NCBI GenBank assembly: GCA_040218415.1 | Contig: JAVJRN010000049.1 | Location: 186,001-250,000, forward strand | DNA from: JAVJRN01 sp040218415 | GTDB lineage: Bacteria; Bacteroidota; Bacteroidia; Cytophagales; Cyclobacteriaceae | Reading direction: 5' to 3' | Length of the DNA: 64,000 bases | Shown here: piece after piece, positions 55,442 to 64,000 of the stretch | How the letters are laid out: every line of letters begins with the position of its first letter | How positions within the stretch are numbered: the first letter of the stretch is position 1 | The notes under the pieces: generated by a model | Seen by the model: the letters and a program-made list of their open reading frames with translations, nothing else | Database searches by the model: none | What the model was told of the DNA's origin: nothing | Program-made: the position numbers and the translations under genes

Positions 55442-56188
55442 ATGACTATGAAGCTAACATTTAAGATATGGAGACAGCCACGCGCCGAGCGCAAAGGAAC
55501 ATTTGTCAGCTATTCTATGGACAATCTCCATCAGGATATGTCATTATTTGAAGCCATGGATGTGCTCAATGACGAACTGCTCAAAAAAGGGGAGGATACC
55601 ATAGAGTTTGATCATGACTGTCGGGAAGGTATTTGTGGTCAATGCGGACTCTGGATCAATGGAGAGGCGCACGGTCCCGGTTCGCATAATACGAGTTGTC
55701 AGGTTTATCTCCGGTCCTTTGCCAATGGTCAAGAAATTACTATTGAGCCATTCAGGGCGAAAAATATGCCGATTAAAAAGGACCTTAAAATTGACCGGTC
55801 AGCCATGGATCGGATCATAGCGGCTGGAGGATACATTTCCGTTAATACTGGTCAGGCACCAGATGCCAATGCCATACCCATTCCTTCAGGTCAGGCAGAA
55901 GAAGCATTGGATGCTGCTTCATGTATCGGGTGTGGTGCCTGTATCGCCTCATGTAAAAACGCCAGTGCGGCTTTATTTACTGGTGCTAAAGTGTCTCATC
56001 TTGTAGGCTTACCACAAGGCAAGCCTGAAGCCAAATCGAGAGTAAAAAAGATGGTACAAGCTATGGATAGTGAGGGTTTTGGGGCTTGTAGTTTTACAGG
56101 AGCATGTGAAGCCGTGTGCCCACAGGAGATTTCAATAGTGGAAATTGTCCGAATGAATAGCGAGTATATTCGAACAATTTTAGATTGA
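55442..56188 (+). CDS. sdhB: succinate dehydrogenase / fumarate reductase iron-sulfur subunit
   Basis: 248 residues. [2Fe-2S] CREGICGQCG with later Cys in SHNTSC; [4Fe-4S] CIGCGACIASCKN; [3Fe-4S] CSFTGACEAVCPQEIS. All ligands are in place. Starts directly after the stop of sdhA. No membrane anchor gene follows. Last gene of the rightward block. Confidence 0.94.
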   Translation: MTMKLTFKIWRQPRAERKGTFVSYSMDNLHQDMSLFEAMDVLNDELLKKGEDTIEFDHDCREGICGQCGLWINGEAHGPGSHNTSCQVYLRSFANGQEITIEPFRAKNMPIKKDLKIDRSAMDRIIAAGGYISVNTGQAPDANAIPIPSGQAEEALDAASCIGCGACIASCKNASAALFTGAKVSHLVGLPQGKPEAKSRVKKMVQAMDSEGFGACSFTGACEAVCPQEISIVEIVRMNSEYIRTILD

Positions 56189-56274
56189 TTGCTAAAACCA
56201 GTCAGCATTTTTAAATGGTCAGAAGGAAGTATTAGAACAAGTAATTGTTTCAATAAAGTATCAAAATTCAATCA

Positions 56275-56319
56275 TTACCAGATATCAGTCTATGTTCAAA
56301 AATGAGCTGTATCTGGTAA
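56275..56319. repeat. 10-bp inverted repeat with 25-base spacer
   Basis: TTACCAGATA at 56275-56284 and its exact complement at 56310-56319, between convergent sdhB and valS. Possibly a bidirectional terminator or a remnant of an element end; no T run is close. Confidence 0.5.
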
Positions 56320-56336
56320 CGCTCATAAAATTCGCT

Positions 56337-59015
56337 CTATAAACTTTCTAACGAATTGGTCAGCGCGGCAATTTTTGCCTCGGCATCTGATTTCTTCTTT
56401 TTCTCTAAGCCAACAACCGCTTCTGGGGCATTATTTACAAACCTTTCATTAGATAGTTTCTTATCAACTGCCTTGATAAAACCATTCAAATATTTGATTT
56501 CAGCTTCAATTTTTGCTTTCTCAGCTTCCACATCTATTTCCTGAGATACAGGCAGATAGTATTCGTTGTTGTCTACCACAAACGTGAAACAATTCTCTGG
56601 CTTTGCGTCAACAAATGCCAAATTGTCGATATTGGCTAATTTTTTAATTGAACCAGCCAACGCTTGAATGGGTTCTTGGTCTTGGCATTTTATACTCAAG
56701 TCTAGCGCTTTGTTAGGAGATATTCCTTTACTACTTCTTGTGTTCCTGATGTTTGAGGTTATTTCAAAAAGGGTCTCTACGCTTTTGAGTAGATTCTCGT
56801 CATAAGCCTCCGCTTTTGGCCATTCTGCAATGATTAGACTTTGCTCAATATTTCTTTCGTTGATTTGTTGCCATATCTCCTCTGTGATAAATGGCATAAA
56901 TGGGTGAAGTATTTTGCATACTTTCTCAAACAATAAAATACTTTGCTGATAAGTAGTCGAATCAATTGGTTGTCCATATTCAGGTTTTATCCATTCGAGA
57001 TACCAACTACAGAAGTAATTCCAGGTAAGCTTATACACTGTCATTAATGCATCTGACATTCTATATTTGGTGAAATGATCTTCCAACTCCAAAAGTGCCT
57101 TGTTGAAATAGTTATCAAACCAATTGTAGGCAAAAGCGCTATGTGCAGGTTGCTCTATGTCTACGACTTCCCAACCTTCAACTAGTCTGAATGCGTTCCA
57201 AATTTTATTCGAGAAATTTCTTCCTTGCTCGACAAGTTTTTCGTCAAATAAAAGATCATTCCCCGCAGGAGAGGAGAAGAGCATTCCCGTTCTCACACCA
57301 TCTGCGCCATATTGCTTAATCAAGTCTAGTGGATCAGGAGAGTTGCCCAGTGACTTTGACATTTTGCGTCTTTGTTTATCTCTAACTATTCCTGTCAGAT
57401 AAACATTTTTAAAAGGCATTTTGTCTGTGTACTCATATCCTGCAATGACCATTCGTGCAACCCAAAAGAACAATATCTCGGGAGCAGTGACGAGTGTTGA
57501 AGTAGGGTAGAAGTAATCCAGTTCAGCATTTTTACCCGGTATTATTTTACCTGTTTCCTTATCAAAGCAGTCATCGTTGAAACCATCGAAAACGGCCAGA
57601 GGAAAGAGCCATGAGGAGGCCCAAGTATCGAGAACATCTTCATCTTGTTTTAAATCATGCGCACTTAGATTTGAGTTACCTGATTTTTCTTTTGCCATTT
57701 CAAGGGCAGTTTCCATGTTGTCGGCCACAACAAAATCATCTTCTTCACTACCATAGTAATAGGCCGGAATCCTCTGTCCCCACCATAATTGTCTGGAAAT
57801 ACACCAATCTCTGACGTTGGCCATCCAATGATTATAAGTGTTTTTGAACTTATCAGGATGTAAAAGAATATCGTCATTCATCACTACTTCGTGTGCTGTT
57901 TTTGATATTTCTTTCATTTTGATAAACCACTGCAAGGAGAGTTTTGGCTCTACGACAGAATTAGTCCTTTCAGAACGACCAATTCTCGTAATAAAATCTT
58001 CCTGACCTACGAGCTGTCCGGCTTCTTCAAGATCTTTCACAATCAATTTTCTTACTTTGAATCGATCCAGACCTACAAATTTTTCGACTTCACATTTCTC
58101 ATTCAACGTGCCGTCTAGGTTGATGGTGTCTATTACTTCAAGGTTATGTCGCTTACCTATTTCATAATCGTTAGGATCATGTGCTGGTGTTACTTTTAAA
58201 CATCCAGTTCCAAAGTCTAATTCTACGTAACTATCTGCAATGATCGGAATGCTCCTATTGATGAAAGGGACTAAAGCTTTTTTACCTATTAAATGCTGGT
58301 AGCGATCATCTTTAGGATTAACTGCTATGGCTGCATCTCCAAGAATAGTTTCTGGTCGTACGGTAGCTATGGTTACAAACTCATCGCTCTCTTCAATTTG
58401 ATATTTTACGGAATATAAGGTGGCCTTTTCTCCGTCTTCTTTGTAAACAACTTCCTCATTGGATAGTGCAGTTTGGGCTTCAGTATCCCAATTGATCATT
58501 CTCAGACCTCTATATATATATCCTTTATTAAATAGGTCGATGAAAACTTTGATAACTGCATCGTAGTAGCTTTCATCCATGGTAAAAGCGGTACGATCCC
58601 AATCACACGAAGCACCCAGTTTTTTTAATTGTTCCAGAATGATGCCGCCATACTTTTCTTTCCACTCCCATGCATGCGTCATGAACTCTTCTCTGGAGAG
58701 ATCGCTTTTCTTGATACCTTTTTCGCGAAGCATCTTTACGACCTTGGCTTCTGTGGCAATGGAGGCATGGTCTGTTCCCGGCACCCAGCATGCTTCTTTC
58801 CCTTCCATTCTCGCTTTTCTGATCAGAATATCCTGAATCGTGTTGTTCAGCATATGTCCCATATGGAGCACTCCGGTTACATTTGGAGGAGGAATTACAA
58901 TAGAGTAGGCTTCTTTATCAGGATTAACCTTAGCATTGAAAAAGCCGTTATCCATCCAGAATTTGTACCATTTGTCTTCCGTGACTACTGGATCATATTT
59001 TGACGAGACGCTCAT
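56337..59015 (-). CDS. valS: valyl-tRNA synthetase
   Basis: 892 residues from ATG 59015 (MSVSSKYDPVVTEDKWYKF); a TTG ten codons upstream is unlikely. HIGH as PPNVTGVLHMGH, editing domain 190-330, KMSKS as RKMSKSLGNSPDPL, anticodon-binding domain, and a C-terminal coiled coil (QEIDVEAEKAKIEAEIKYLN). Class I enzyme charging tRNA-Val. Confidence 0.97.
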   Translation of the reverse strand: MSVSSKYDPVVTEDKWYKFWMDNGFFNAKVNPDKEAYSIVIPPPNVTGVLHMGHMLNNTIQDILIRKARMEGKEACWVPGTDHASIATEAKVVKMLREKGIKKSDLSREEFMTHAWEWKEKYGGIILEQLKKLGASCDWDRTAFTMDESYYDAVIKVFIDLFNKGYIYRGLRMINWDTEAQTALSNEEVVYKEDGEKATLYSVKYQIEESDEFVTIATVRPETILGDAAIAVNPKDDRYQHLIGKKALVPFINRSIPIIADSYVELDFGTGCLKVTPAHDPNDYEIGKRHNLEVIDTINLDGTLNEKCEVEKFVGLDRFKVRKLIVKDLEEAGQLVGQEDFITRIGRSERTNSVVEPKLSLQWFIKMKEISKTAHEVVMNDDILLHPDKFKNTYNHWMANVRDWCISRQLWWGQRIPAYYYGSEEDDFVVADNMETALEMAKEKSGNSNLSAHDLKQDEDVLDTWASSWLFPLAVFDGFNDDCFDKETGKIIPGKNAELDYFYPTSTLVTAPEILFFWVARMVIAGYEYTDKMPFKNVYLTGIVRDKQRRKMSKSLGNSPDPLDLIKQYGADGVRTGMLFSSPAGNDLLFDEKLVEQGRNFSNKIWNAFRLVEGWEVVDIEQPAHSAFAYNWFDNYFNKALLELEDHFTKYRMSDALMTVYKLTWNYFCSWYLEWIKPEYGQPIDSTTYQQSILLFEKVCKILHPFMPFITEEIWQQINERNIEQSLIIAEWPKAEAYDENLLKSVETLFEITSNIRNTRSSKGISPNKALDLSIKCQDQEPIQALAGSIKKLANIDNLAFVDAKPENCFTFVVDNNEYYLPVSQEIDVEAEKAKIEAEIKYLNGFIKAVDKKLSNERFVNNAPEAVVGLEKKKKSDAEAKIAALTNSLESL

Positions 59016-59179
59016 TTTTTGGTATTTTGTTACAAAGAGGCGCAAAACTAAGCCTTTATGGTGAAAGGAGCTTGTGAAGAAATTGAAGAAAATTTATAAA
59101 AAAAACATCTAATTGCTGTTTCGTGTTCGTAGTTAAACCTAAGAATCAAATAACTTAATCACCTAAACTAAAATTAATT

Positions 59180-60316
59180 ATGATTGACGCACCAGCAATA
59201 GGGCATGTTTCGAATTCCAAAATGAAATACAGAGCCAAAGATGAAATGCTTTGGAAGCAAATGCTCAGCTTAACCTTATTATACGCTTCAGTAATTATTG
59301 GTTGGATAGCCTATTATAACTATCAGCCAGTTTTACTTCAAGCCTATGATTTCACTCACCTCACCTTGTTTTTATTTATTTCGCAAGGGATCATTCTTGT
59401 TATTACGCCTCTAATAGCAGGTAAATTGGGAGACAAATACCGTCATACGGTAGGAAAAAGATTACCCATTATCTCTGCGGGTGTCAGTTTTGCTGCAATG
59501 ATTTTCATGGCAACTGCCTTTACATTATTTACTGAGCCTGGTCCTATATTCAAATGGATTTTACCAGGTTTAATTGTTCTTTGGTTATTCTCAATGGCCT
59601 TATTTACAAGTCCAGCTTTGTCTACGATAGAAGTGTTTGTGCCGATAAAAAGATTGCCAACCGCTATGGCCTTATTGACAATTGTATATGGTTTATTGTA
59701 TGCCATTGAGCCTGTGATTGTGGATTTAATTAACTTTTTAGGTGCTCCATTGACATTTGTTGTGGGTGGTGTGGCTGTATTTTTCAGTGGACTGCTGATG
59801 CGCAAAAATTCTAATATTATTATAGATAAACCTAGAGTGAAAGAACAGGGCAAATCTGACTACACCTATGCGCTCTCCTTAGGAATGGCACTAGGCCTGT
59901 CAACAACCATATTGTTTAACTTATTTCCAGAATGGTTTACTGCACGTTCTTTTACCGTTTTTGGGTTTGGAGGTTCTGCCATCGTAAGTATGGTGCTAGC
60001 TCTTGTGGCAGTTTTAAGTTTACCTATTAGTAGAATAGTGGAGTCAAGGTCTGTTTTTCAATCAGTGCTGATAAGCATACTGGGAATCATTATTGTCTCC
60101 TGCGGAATATATTTTATTGAAAATTCGGGAGTAACTTTTGTACTCTTGTTACTTTTCGCTCTTTTTTATGCGATGATGTCTGTGAGCTTTTTACCTACAG
60201 CGCTGACTATAGTAAAAGACAAACATAAAGTTTTCGGTGTGGGTGTCTTCTTTGCAGGTTTTGAATTGCCCAACGGAATACTTGAAGCCTTTTTAGTGGC
60301 CACTAGCTCTTTTTAA
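59180..60316 (+). CDS. MFS-type transporter
   Basis: 378 residues with 11-12 predicted TM helices; motif A in the loop between helices 2 and 3 (GKLGDKYRHTVGKRLP). Short cytoplasmic linker at about 215-230. No closely known substrate family. Fumarylacetoacetase follows 45 bases downstream; shared operon is possible. Confidence 0.85.
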   Translation: MIDAPAIGHVSNSKMKYRAKDEMLWKQMLSLTLLYASVIIGWIAYYNYQPVLLQAYDFTHLTLFLFISQGIILVITPLIAGKLGDKYRHTVGKRLPIISAGVSFAAMIFMATAFTLFTEPGPIFKWILPGLIVLWLFSMALFTSPALSTIEVFVPIKRLPTAMALLTIVYGLLYAIEPVIVDLINFLGAPLTFVVGGVAVFFSGLLMRKNSNIIIDKPRVKEQGKSDYTYALSLGMALGLSTTILFNLFPEWFTARSFTVFGFGGSAIVSMVLALVAVLSLPISRIVESRSVFQSVLISILGIIIVSCGIYFIENSGVTFVLLLLFALFYAMMSVSFLPTALTIVKDKHKVFGVGVFFAGFELPNGILEAFLVATSSF

Positions 60317-60360
60317 TAGTTTTATACTATTAAATTGTGGGTGACACTAAAAACACTAAA

Positions 60361-61629
60361 ATGAATACGAATAACCCCAAATTAACATCTTGGATTGAAG
60401 TAGATGAAGATTCTGATTTTCCAATTCAGAATCTTCCTTTTGGAATTTTTAAAGCGAAAAATCAATTACCTAGGGTAGGAGTAGCGATTGGCAAGGAAAT
60501 ACTTGACCTCCACGAGCTGCATCAAGCCGATATATTTCATGGAATAGCACTCACGGAAGGTGTTTTCAATAATCAATATTTGAATGATTTCATTTCTTTG
60601 GGAAAGGAAATCACCAATCCTGTAAGGGAGCGATTATCAGAGATATTAGCTGCGGATAATCCGCTTTTAAGGGATAATGCTAAGTTGAGGGGCCAAACAA
60701 TTGTAAAGCAATATGAAGTCGAAATGTTACTTCCAGTTAAAATTGGAGACTATACGGATTTTTATAGCAGTGAACAACACGCTTATAATGTTGGTTGCAT
60801 GTTTCGCGATCCAGATAATGCACTTTTGCCCAACTGGAAGCACATTCCAGTAGGCTACCACGGTAGAGCAAGTAGCATTGTCGCTTCAGGTACGCCATTG
60901 TATAGACCAAAAGGCCAAACTAAAGAAGATGGAGTAGACACCCCAAATTTTGGTCCCACAAAGCGTTTGGATTTTGAATTGGAAATGGCTTTCATCACAG
61001 GAAAACCTACGGCGCTCGGTGATACCATCGATGTAAATAATGCGCATGAGCACATTTTTGGCTTTGCGTTATTCAATGATTGGTCGGCAAGAGATATTCA
61101 GAAATGGGAATATGTGCCTTTAGGGCCATTTTTGGCAAAAAACTTTGGGTCATCTTTGTCTCCTTGGATAGTGACAATGGAAGCCTTAGAGCCGTTTAAA
61201 GTGGAGGGAAATAAACAAGACCCGGAGGTGTTACCTTATTTAAAAGCGGAAGGGGCTCATAACTATGATGTTGAATTGGAGGTAATCATTAAGGCTGAAA
61301 GTGGAGCTGAAAAGAAAGTTTCTCATTCCAATTTTAAACACATGTATTGGAATGTGAGCCAACAACTGGCACATCATACGGTCAATGGATGCAACATCAA
61401 TACCGGAGACCTTTACGCTTCCGGAACGATAAGTGGGCCAACGGAAGATGCTTATGGAAGTATGCTAGAGCTTGCTTGGAAGGGGACAAAACCGATCCAA
61501 ATGCCAGATGGAAGTGAACGAAAATTTATTAATGATGGAGATACCGTCATTATGAAAGGCCATGGGATTAAAAATGGCATTCGAGTTGGGTTTGGCGAAG
61601 TTTCCACTAAAATATTACCTTCAAAATGA
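60361..61629 (+). CDS. fahA: fumarylacetoacetase
   Basis: 422 residues from ATG 60361 (MNTNNPKLTSWIEVD). Cleaves fumarylacetoacetate to fumarate and acetoacetate, last step of tyrosine/homogentisate breakdown. Motifs: YTDFYSSEQHAYNVG, YHGRASSIV, DFELEMAF (metal Glu), FALFNDWSARDIQKWE, GPFLAKNFGSSLSPWIV. Full length for the family. Overlaps the next gene by four bases. Confidence 0.96.
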   Translation: MNTNNPKLTSWIEVDEDSDFPIQNLPFGIFKAKNQLPRVGVAIGKEILDLHELHQADIFHGIALTEGVFNNQYLNDFISLGKEITNPVRERLSEILAADNPLLRDNAKLRGQTIVKQYEVEMLLPVKIGDYTDFYSSEQHAYNVGCMFRDPDNALLPNWKHIPVGYHGRASSIVASGTPLYRPKGQTKEDGVDTPNFGPTKRLDFELEMAFITGKPTALGDTIDVNNAHEHIFGFALFNDWSARDIQKWEYVPLGPFLAKNFGSSLSPWIVTMEALEPFKVEGNKQDPEVLPYLKAEGAHNYDVELEVIIKAESGAEKKVSHSNFKHMYWNVSQQLAHHTVNGCNINTGDLYASGTISGPTEDAYGSMLELAWKGTKPIQMPDGSERKFINDGDTVIMKGHGIKNGIRVGFGEVSTKILPSK

Positions 61630-62519
61630 TTAAAACAGTTTTGCCATCAGAAGTAAGTACGGGTGAATTGCATCAGCTAATGCTGGGTACTATTTCTCCA
61701 CGCCCAATTGCATTTGCGAGTACCATCAATGAAAAAGGGGAAGTTAACCTAAGCCCATTCAGTTTTTTTAATGTTTTCAGTGCTAATCCTCCGATATTGA
61801 TTTTTTCTCCTGCGAGAAGAGTTCGGGATAATACCACCAAACATACTTATGAAAACGTGTTACAGGTTAAGGAAGTAGTGGTCAATCTTGTAGATTATTC
61901 AATGGTTGAACAAATGTCTTTAGCCAGTACCGAATATGATGAAGGTGTGAATGAATTTGAAAAGTCAGGTTTTACAGAGTTACCATCTAAATTTGTAAAA
62001 CCTCCTAGAGTGAAAGAAGCGCCCGCTTCATATGAATGTAAGGTAATTGAAGTAAAACAACTAGGAACCGAAGGCGGAGCAGGTAATTTGATAATATGCG
62101 AAGTGCTGGCGGTTCATGTCAACGAAAGAATCCTAGATAGTGCTGGAAAAGTAGATCCTTTTAAACTTGATTCGGTGGCTAGAATGGGAGGTAACTGGTA
62201 TTGTCGTGCTCAAGGTAGCGCACTTTTTGAGGTAGCTAAGCCAATTTCTACCAAGGGCATTGGATTCGATGAAATACCAGCCAATATTAGAAAAAGTAAA
62301 ATTCTTACTGGAAATCACCTTGGCAAACTGGGAAATGTAGAAGAACTTCCATTACCATCGGAAATTGAAAAATTCAGCAAAGAACCTGAAGTTTCTGCCA
62401 TTTTGGATGGACTCGATGGCGATCCTGATGCTCTCCACGATGAACTACACAAGCTTGCGACTTATTACTTGGATAACAATGATATATTAGGGGCTTGGAA
62501 AGTTCTGTTACAAGATTAA
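61626..62519 (+). CDS. flavin reductase-like FMN-binding split-barrel protein
   Basis: 297 residues. Conserved TISPRPIAFASTINEKG, NLSPFSFFNVFSANPPILIFSP and VVNLVD match the flavin-reductase-like FMN-binding family; an extra C-terminal 90 residues are family-specific. Co-translated with fahA (four-base overlap), as often seen in Bacteroidota aromatic-catabolism regions. Redox partner or oxygenase component is not proven. Confidence 0.88.
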   Translation: MIKTVLPSEVSTGELHQLMLGTISPRPIAFASTINEKGEVNLSPFSFFNVFSANPPILIFSPARRVRDNTTKHTYENVLQVKEVVVNLVDYSMVEQMSLASTEYDEGVNEFEKSGFTELPSKFVKPPRVKEAPASYECKVIEVKQLGTEGGAGNLIICEVLAVHVNERILDSAGKVDPFKLDSVARMGGNWYCRAQGSALFEVAKPISTKGIGFDEIPANIRKSKILTGNHLGKLGNVEELPLPSEIEKFSKEPEVSAILDGLDGDPDALHDELHKLATYYLDNNDILGAWKVLLQD

Positions 62520-63436
62520 AAAGAAAATCTATTGTGAAAGGCGACTATTTCCTCCTTAAAGCTTGAACTAGAGGAAAGATCGATATACTCCTGTAGTTTC
62601 AAAATCGGACTTACCTTGATATTGCGTAGTTTGAGATGCTGGTTGATAAAAATAAACTCAAGTTCAGGGTTAACTTCCTTTAACACATCTACGATTTCTA
62701 GAATAGATAAATTCTCTTGAATCAGATTGTAAATTCCACTAGGTGTCTCTGATCCAAGAATTTTATTGAAAATGTCGGCGATGTAGTCCACATGCACAAA
62801 AGCTCTGCTTTGTTTTCCATCTCCATGAAGAGTGATTCGATTAGAAAAATTGCTTTCAAAAACGAATCTGTTGATTACTGAGTCAAATCTCATACTACGG
62901 CTGTAGCCAAAAACATTCCCACACCTTATGATATTAGTTCGGATTTTAGGCATCAATCGAGCGATATGTTGCTCGCCTCGAAGTTTTGAGATGGCATAAA
63001 ATGTTTTTGGATTCGCTTCACTGGTCTCTTCAATTTCGGTGTTTGATGAACCGTAAACACCTATACTACTACTGTAGATCAATTGACTTACGTTACTCTC
63101 TTCAATGGCATATACCAACTCAGCCGTGCCCCAGTGATTCACTTGTTCAAAGAAATGAGGATCTGTATTGGCGAAAGGAGTCGTTACTTTTGCTGCCAAA
63201 TGATAAACTACATCAACATCGTCCAATGCATTTTTCAGCTTTCGGGAATCCAATAATTCGCCGTTAATAAAGGAGATATCCTGATGACTGTCGTACTTAT
63301 GGCCAGTGAACAATGCATAGTTGTCACGGCTCAGGTTATCGTATATTTTGATTTTTCCAACTTTCGGGTTTTTTGATAGCTGTTTGATCAACTCCGTGCC
63401 TATGTATCCGGCACCACCTGTTATCAGTACGTTCAT
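62516..63436 (-). CDS. NAD-dependent epimerase/dehydratase (extended SDR)
   Basis: 306 residues. NAD-binding ITGGAGYIGTELI, active-site Ser in SSSIGVYG, and the YxxxK pair in TFYAISKLRGE. Extended SDR of the GalE/WcaG group. Final codons overlap the convergent flavin-reductase gene by four bases. Sugar-nucleotide substrate inferred. Confidence 0.92.
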   Translation of the reverse strand: MNVLITGGAGYIGTELIKQLSKNPKVGKIKIYDNLSRDNYALFTGHKYDSHQDISFINGELLDSRKLKNALDDVDVVYHLAAKVTTPFANTDPHFFEQVNHWGTAELVYAIEESNVSQLIYSSSIGVYGSSNTEIEETSEANPKTFYAISKLRGEQHIARLMPKIRTNIIRCGNVFGYSRSMRFDSVINRFVFESNFSNRITLHGDGKQSRAFVHVDYIADIFNKILGSETPSGIYNLIQENLSILEIVDVLKEVNPELEFIFINQHLKLRNIKVSPILKLQEYIDLSSSSSFKEEIVAFHNRFSF

Positions 63437-63510
63437 GAATTAGTTTTCTTAAGTCTCTATTTTTGTGGCAATTTAGGAATGATTCTTTACCACAATTTTT
63501 GTTGCTATGA

Positions 63511-64000
63511 TTATTTTTTGACTAGGTCGGTGTGTAGACCACATTCTACTTTATTTAAACCAAACCACCTAGCCTCGCGCTCTTGCATTTCTGGATCTAG
63601 TTTTCGGGTACAAGGCTCGCAACCAATACTCAAATATCCTTGACTATCCAGCGGATGTCTCGGTAAATTATGTTCTCGAATATATTGAAATATCTGTTTC
63701 ATATTCCAATCAAGCATTGGATGAAACCTGCGAGAGCCGAAGGGGGCATCTTGTTCCACTTTCATTGCTTTTCTAATCGCACTTTGATCACCGCGCACCC
63801 CATTAATCCATACATCATGGGTTTTCAAAAGCTCTTCCGTCGGGGCAGTTTTGTTGATATAACAGCAGTGGTCAGGATCAGAAGTGAAAAGTAGTTTTCC
63901 ATCCCGATCTTTTTGCATATATCTTGGCATTGAGGATTTTGTTTCGACGATATTCAATCCAAACTCTTTTTTGATTTGATCTTTGAATGCCACCGTTTCA
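63511..64000 (-). CDS. cysH: APS/PAPS reductase, C-terminal part (cut by window edge)
   Basis: At least 163 codons in frame to base 64000; the N-terminal nucleotide-binding half lies outside. Conserved CC (HCCYINK), then CEPC in IGCEPCTR, which together are the [4Fe-4S] ligands of assimilatory APS-type reductases, and the catalytic ECGLH near the C-terminus. GVRGDQSAIR and HPMLDWNMKQIFQYI fit the family. Assimilatory sulfate reduction. The GTG at 63993 is internal, since the frame stays open into ETVAFKDQ and fits the family. Confidence 0.92.
   Translation of the reverse strand, partial: ETVAFKDQIKKEFGLNIVETKSSMPRYMQKDRDGKLLFTSDPDHCCYINKTAPTEELLKTHDVWINGVRGDQSAIRKAMKVEQDAPFGSRRFHPMLDWNMKQIFQYIREHNLPRHPLDSQGYLSIGCEPCTRKLDPEMQEREARWFGLNKVECGLHTDLVKK

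Noticed and set aside
63511..63993. CysH as a truncated or GTG-started short gene
   Set aside because: The frame is open to the window edge and the extra residues before the GTG match the family, so it is only cut by the window.

Overview
The window reads as chromosomal DNA of a Bacteroidota bacterium, most likely a marine Cytophagales member. The evidence is: a DnaE with a fused N-terminal exonuclease, the bifunctional LpxC/FabZ fusion, a PUR-alpha-like DUF3276 protein, the type IX secretion regulator PorX and the DUF5103 'plug' protein, many lipoproteins, 800-residue FtsX/MacB permeases, and general AT-richness. The genus cannot be named from this window. No rRNA, tRNA or CRISPR array was found.

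Layout, 1-24 kb: the left edge cuts dnaE (minus strand). A secreted protein/lipoprotein pair (1.5-3.7 kb) follows. Next comes a module in which an NtrC-type response regulator and its histidine kinase (6.5-9.1 kb) sit between two large minus-strand ABC permeases (3.8-6.2 and 9.4-11.9 kb). Small conserved genes follow (YwbE family plus partner, DoxX-like membrane proteins, lipoproteins), then an M16 zinc-peptidase lipoprotein, aconitase, a LuxC-like acyl-CoA reductase divergent from a ferredoxin, and a DUF58 protein.

24-42 kb: a PUR-like protein, an AI-2E family exporter, YchF, a solitary Cas6-like protein, the T9SS plug protein divergent from an ECF sigma factor with a membrane-spanning anti-sigma/beta-barrel protein, and a deoxyhypusine-synthase-family enzyme. 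Several orphan secreted genes follow. The lipid A operon (HD protein, lpxD, lpxC/fabZ, lpxA, ABC ATPase; minus strand) is divergent from porX-tsaE-ald.

42.4-56.2 kb looks like an accessory block. It starts with a badly decayed ISAs1-type transposase. All genes after it point right: two tandem-domain universal stress proteins (one with a TPR tail), a TetR regulator, a V/A-type ATPase operon (E, DUF2764, A, B, D, I, K) and a succinate dehydrogenase/fumarate reductase flavoprotein and iron-sulfur pair without a cytochrome b gene. The K subunit keeps all five residues of the Na+ site known from the Enterococcus NtpK ring, so the pump is predicted to move Na+. I infer a stress/energy island coupling universal stress proteins, a sodium pump and fumarate/succinate redox chemistry.

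56.3-64 kb returns to core genes: valS, an MFS transporter, fumarylacetoacetase with a flavin-reductase-like protein, a sugar-nucleotide epimerase-like protein, and the C-terminal part of an APS/PAPS reductase cut by the right edge.
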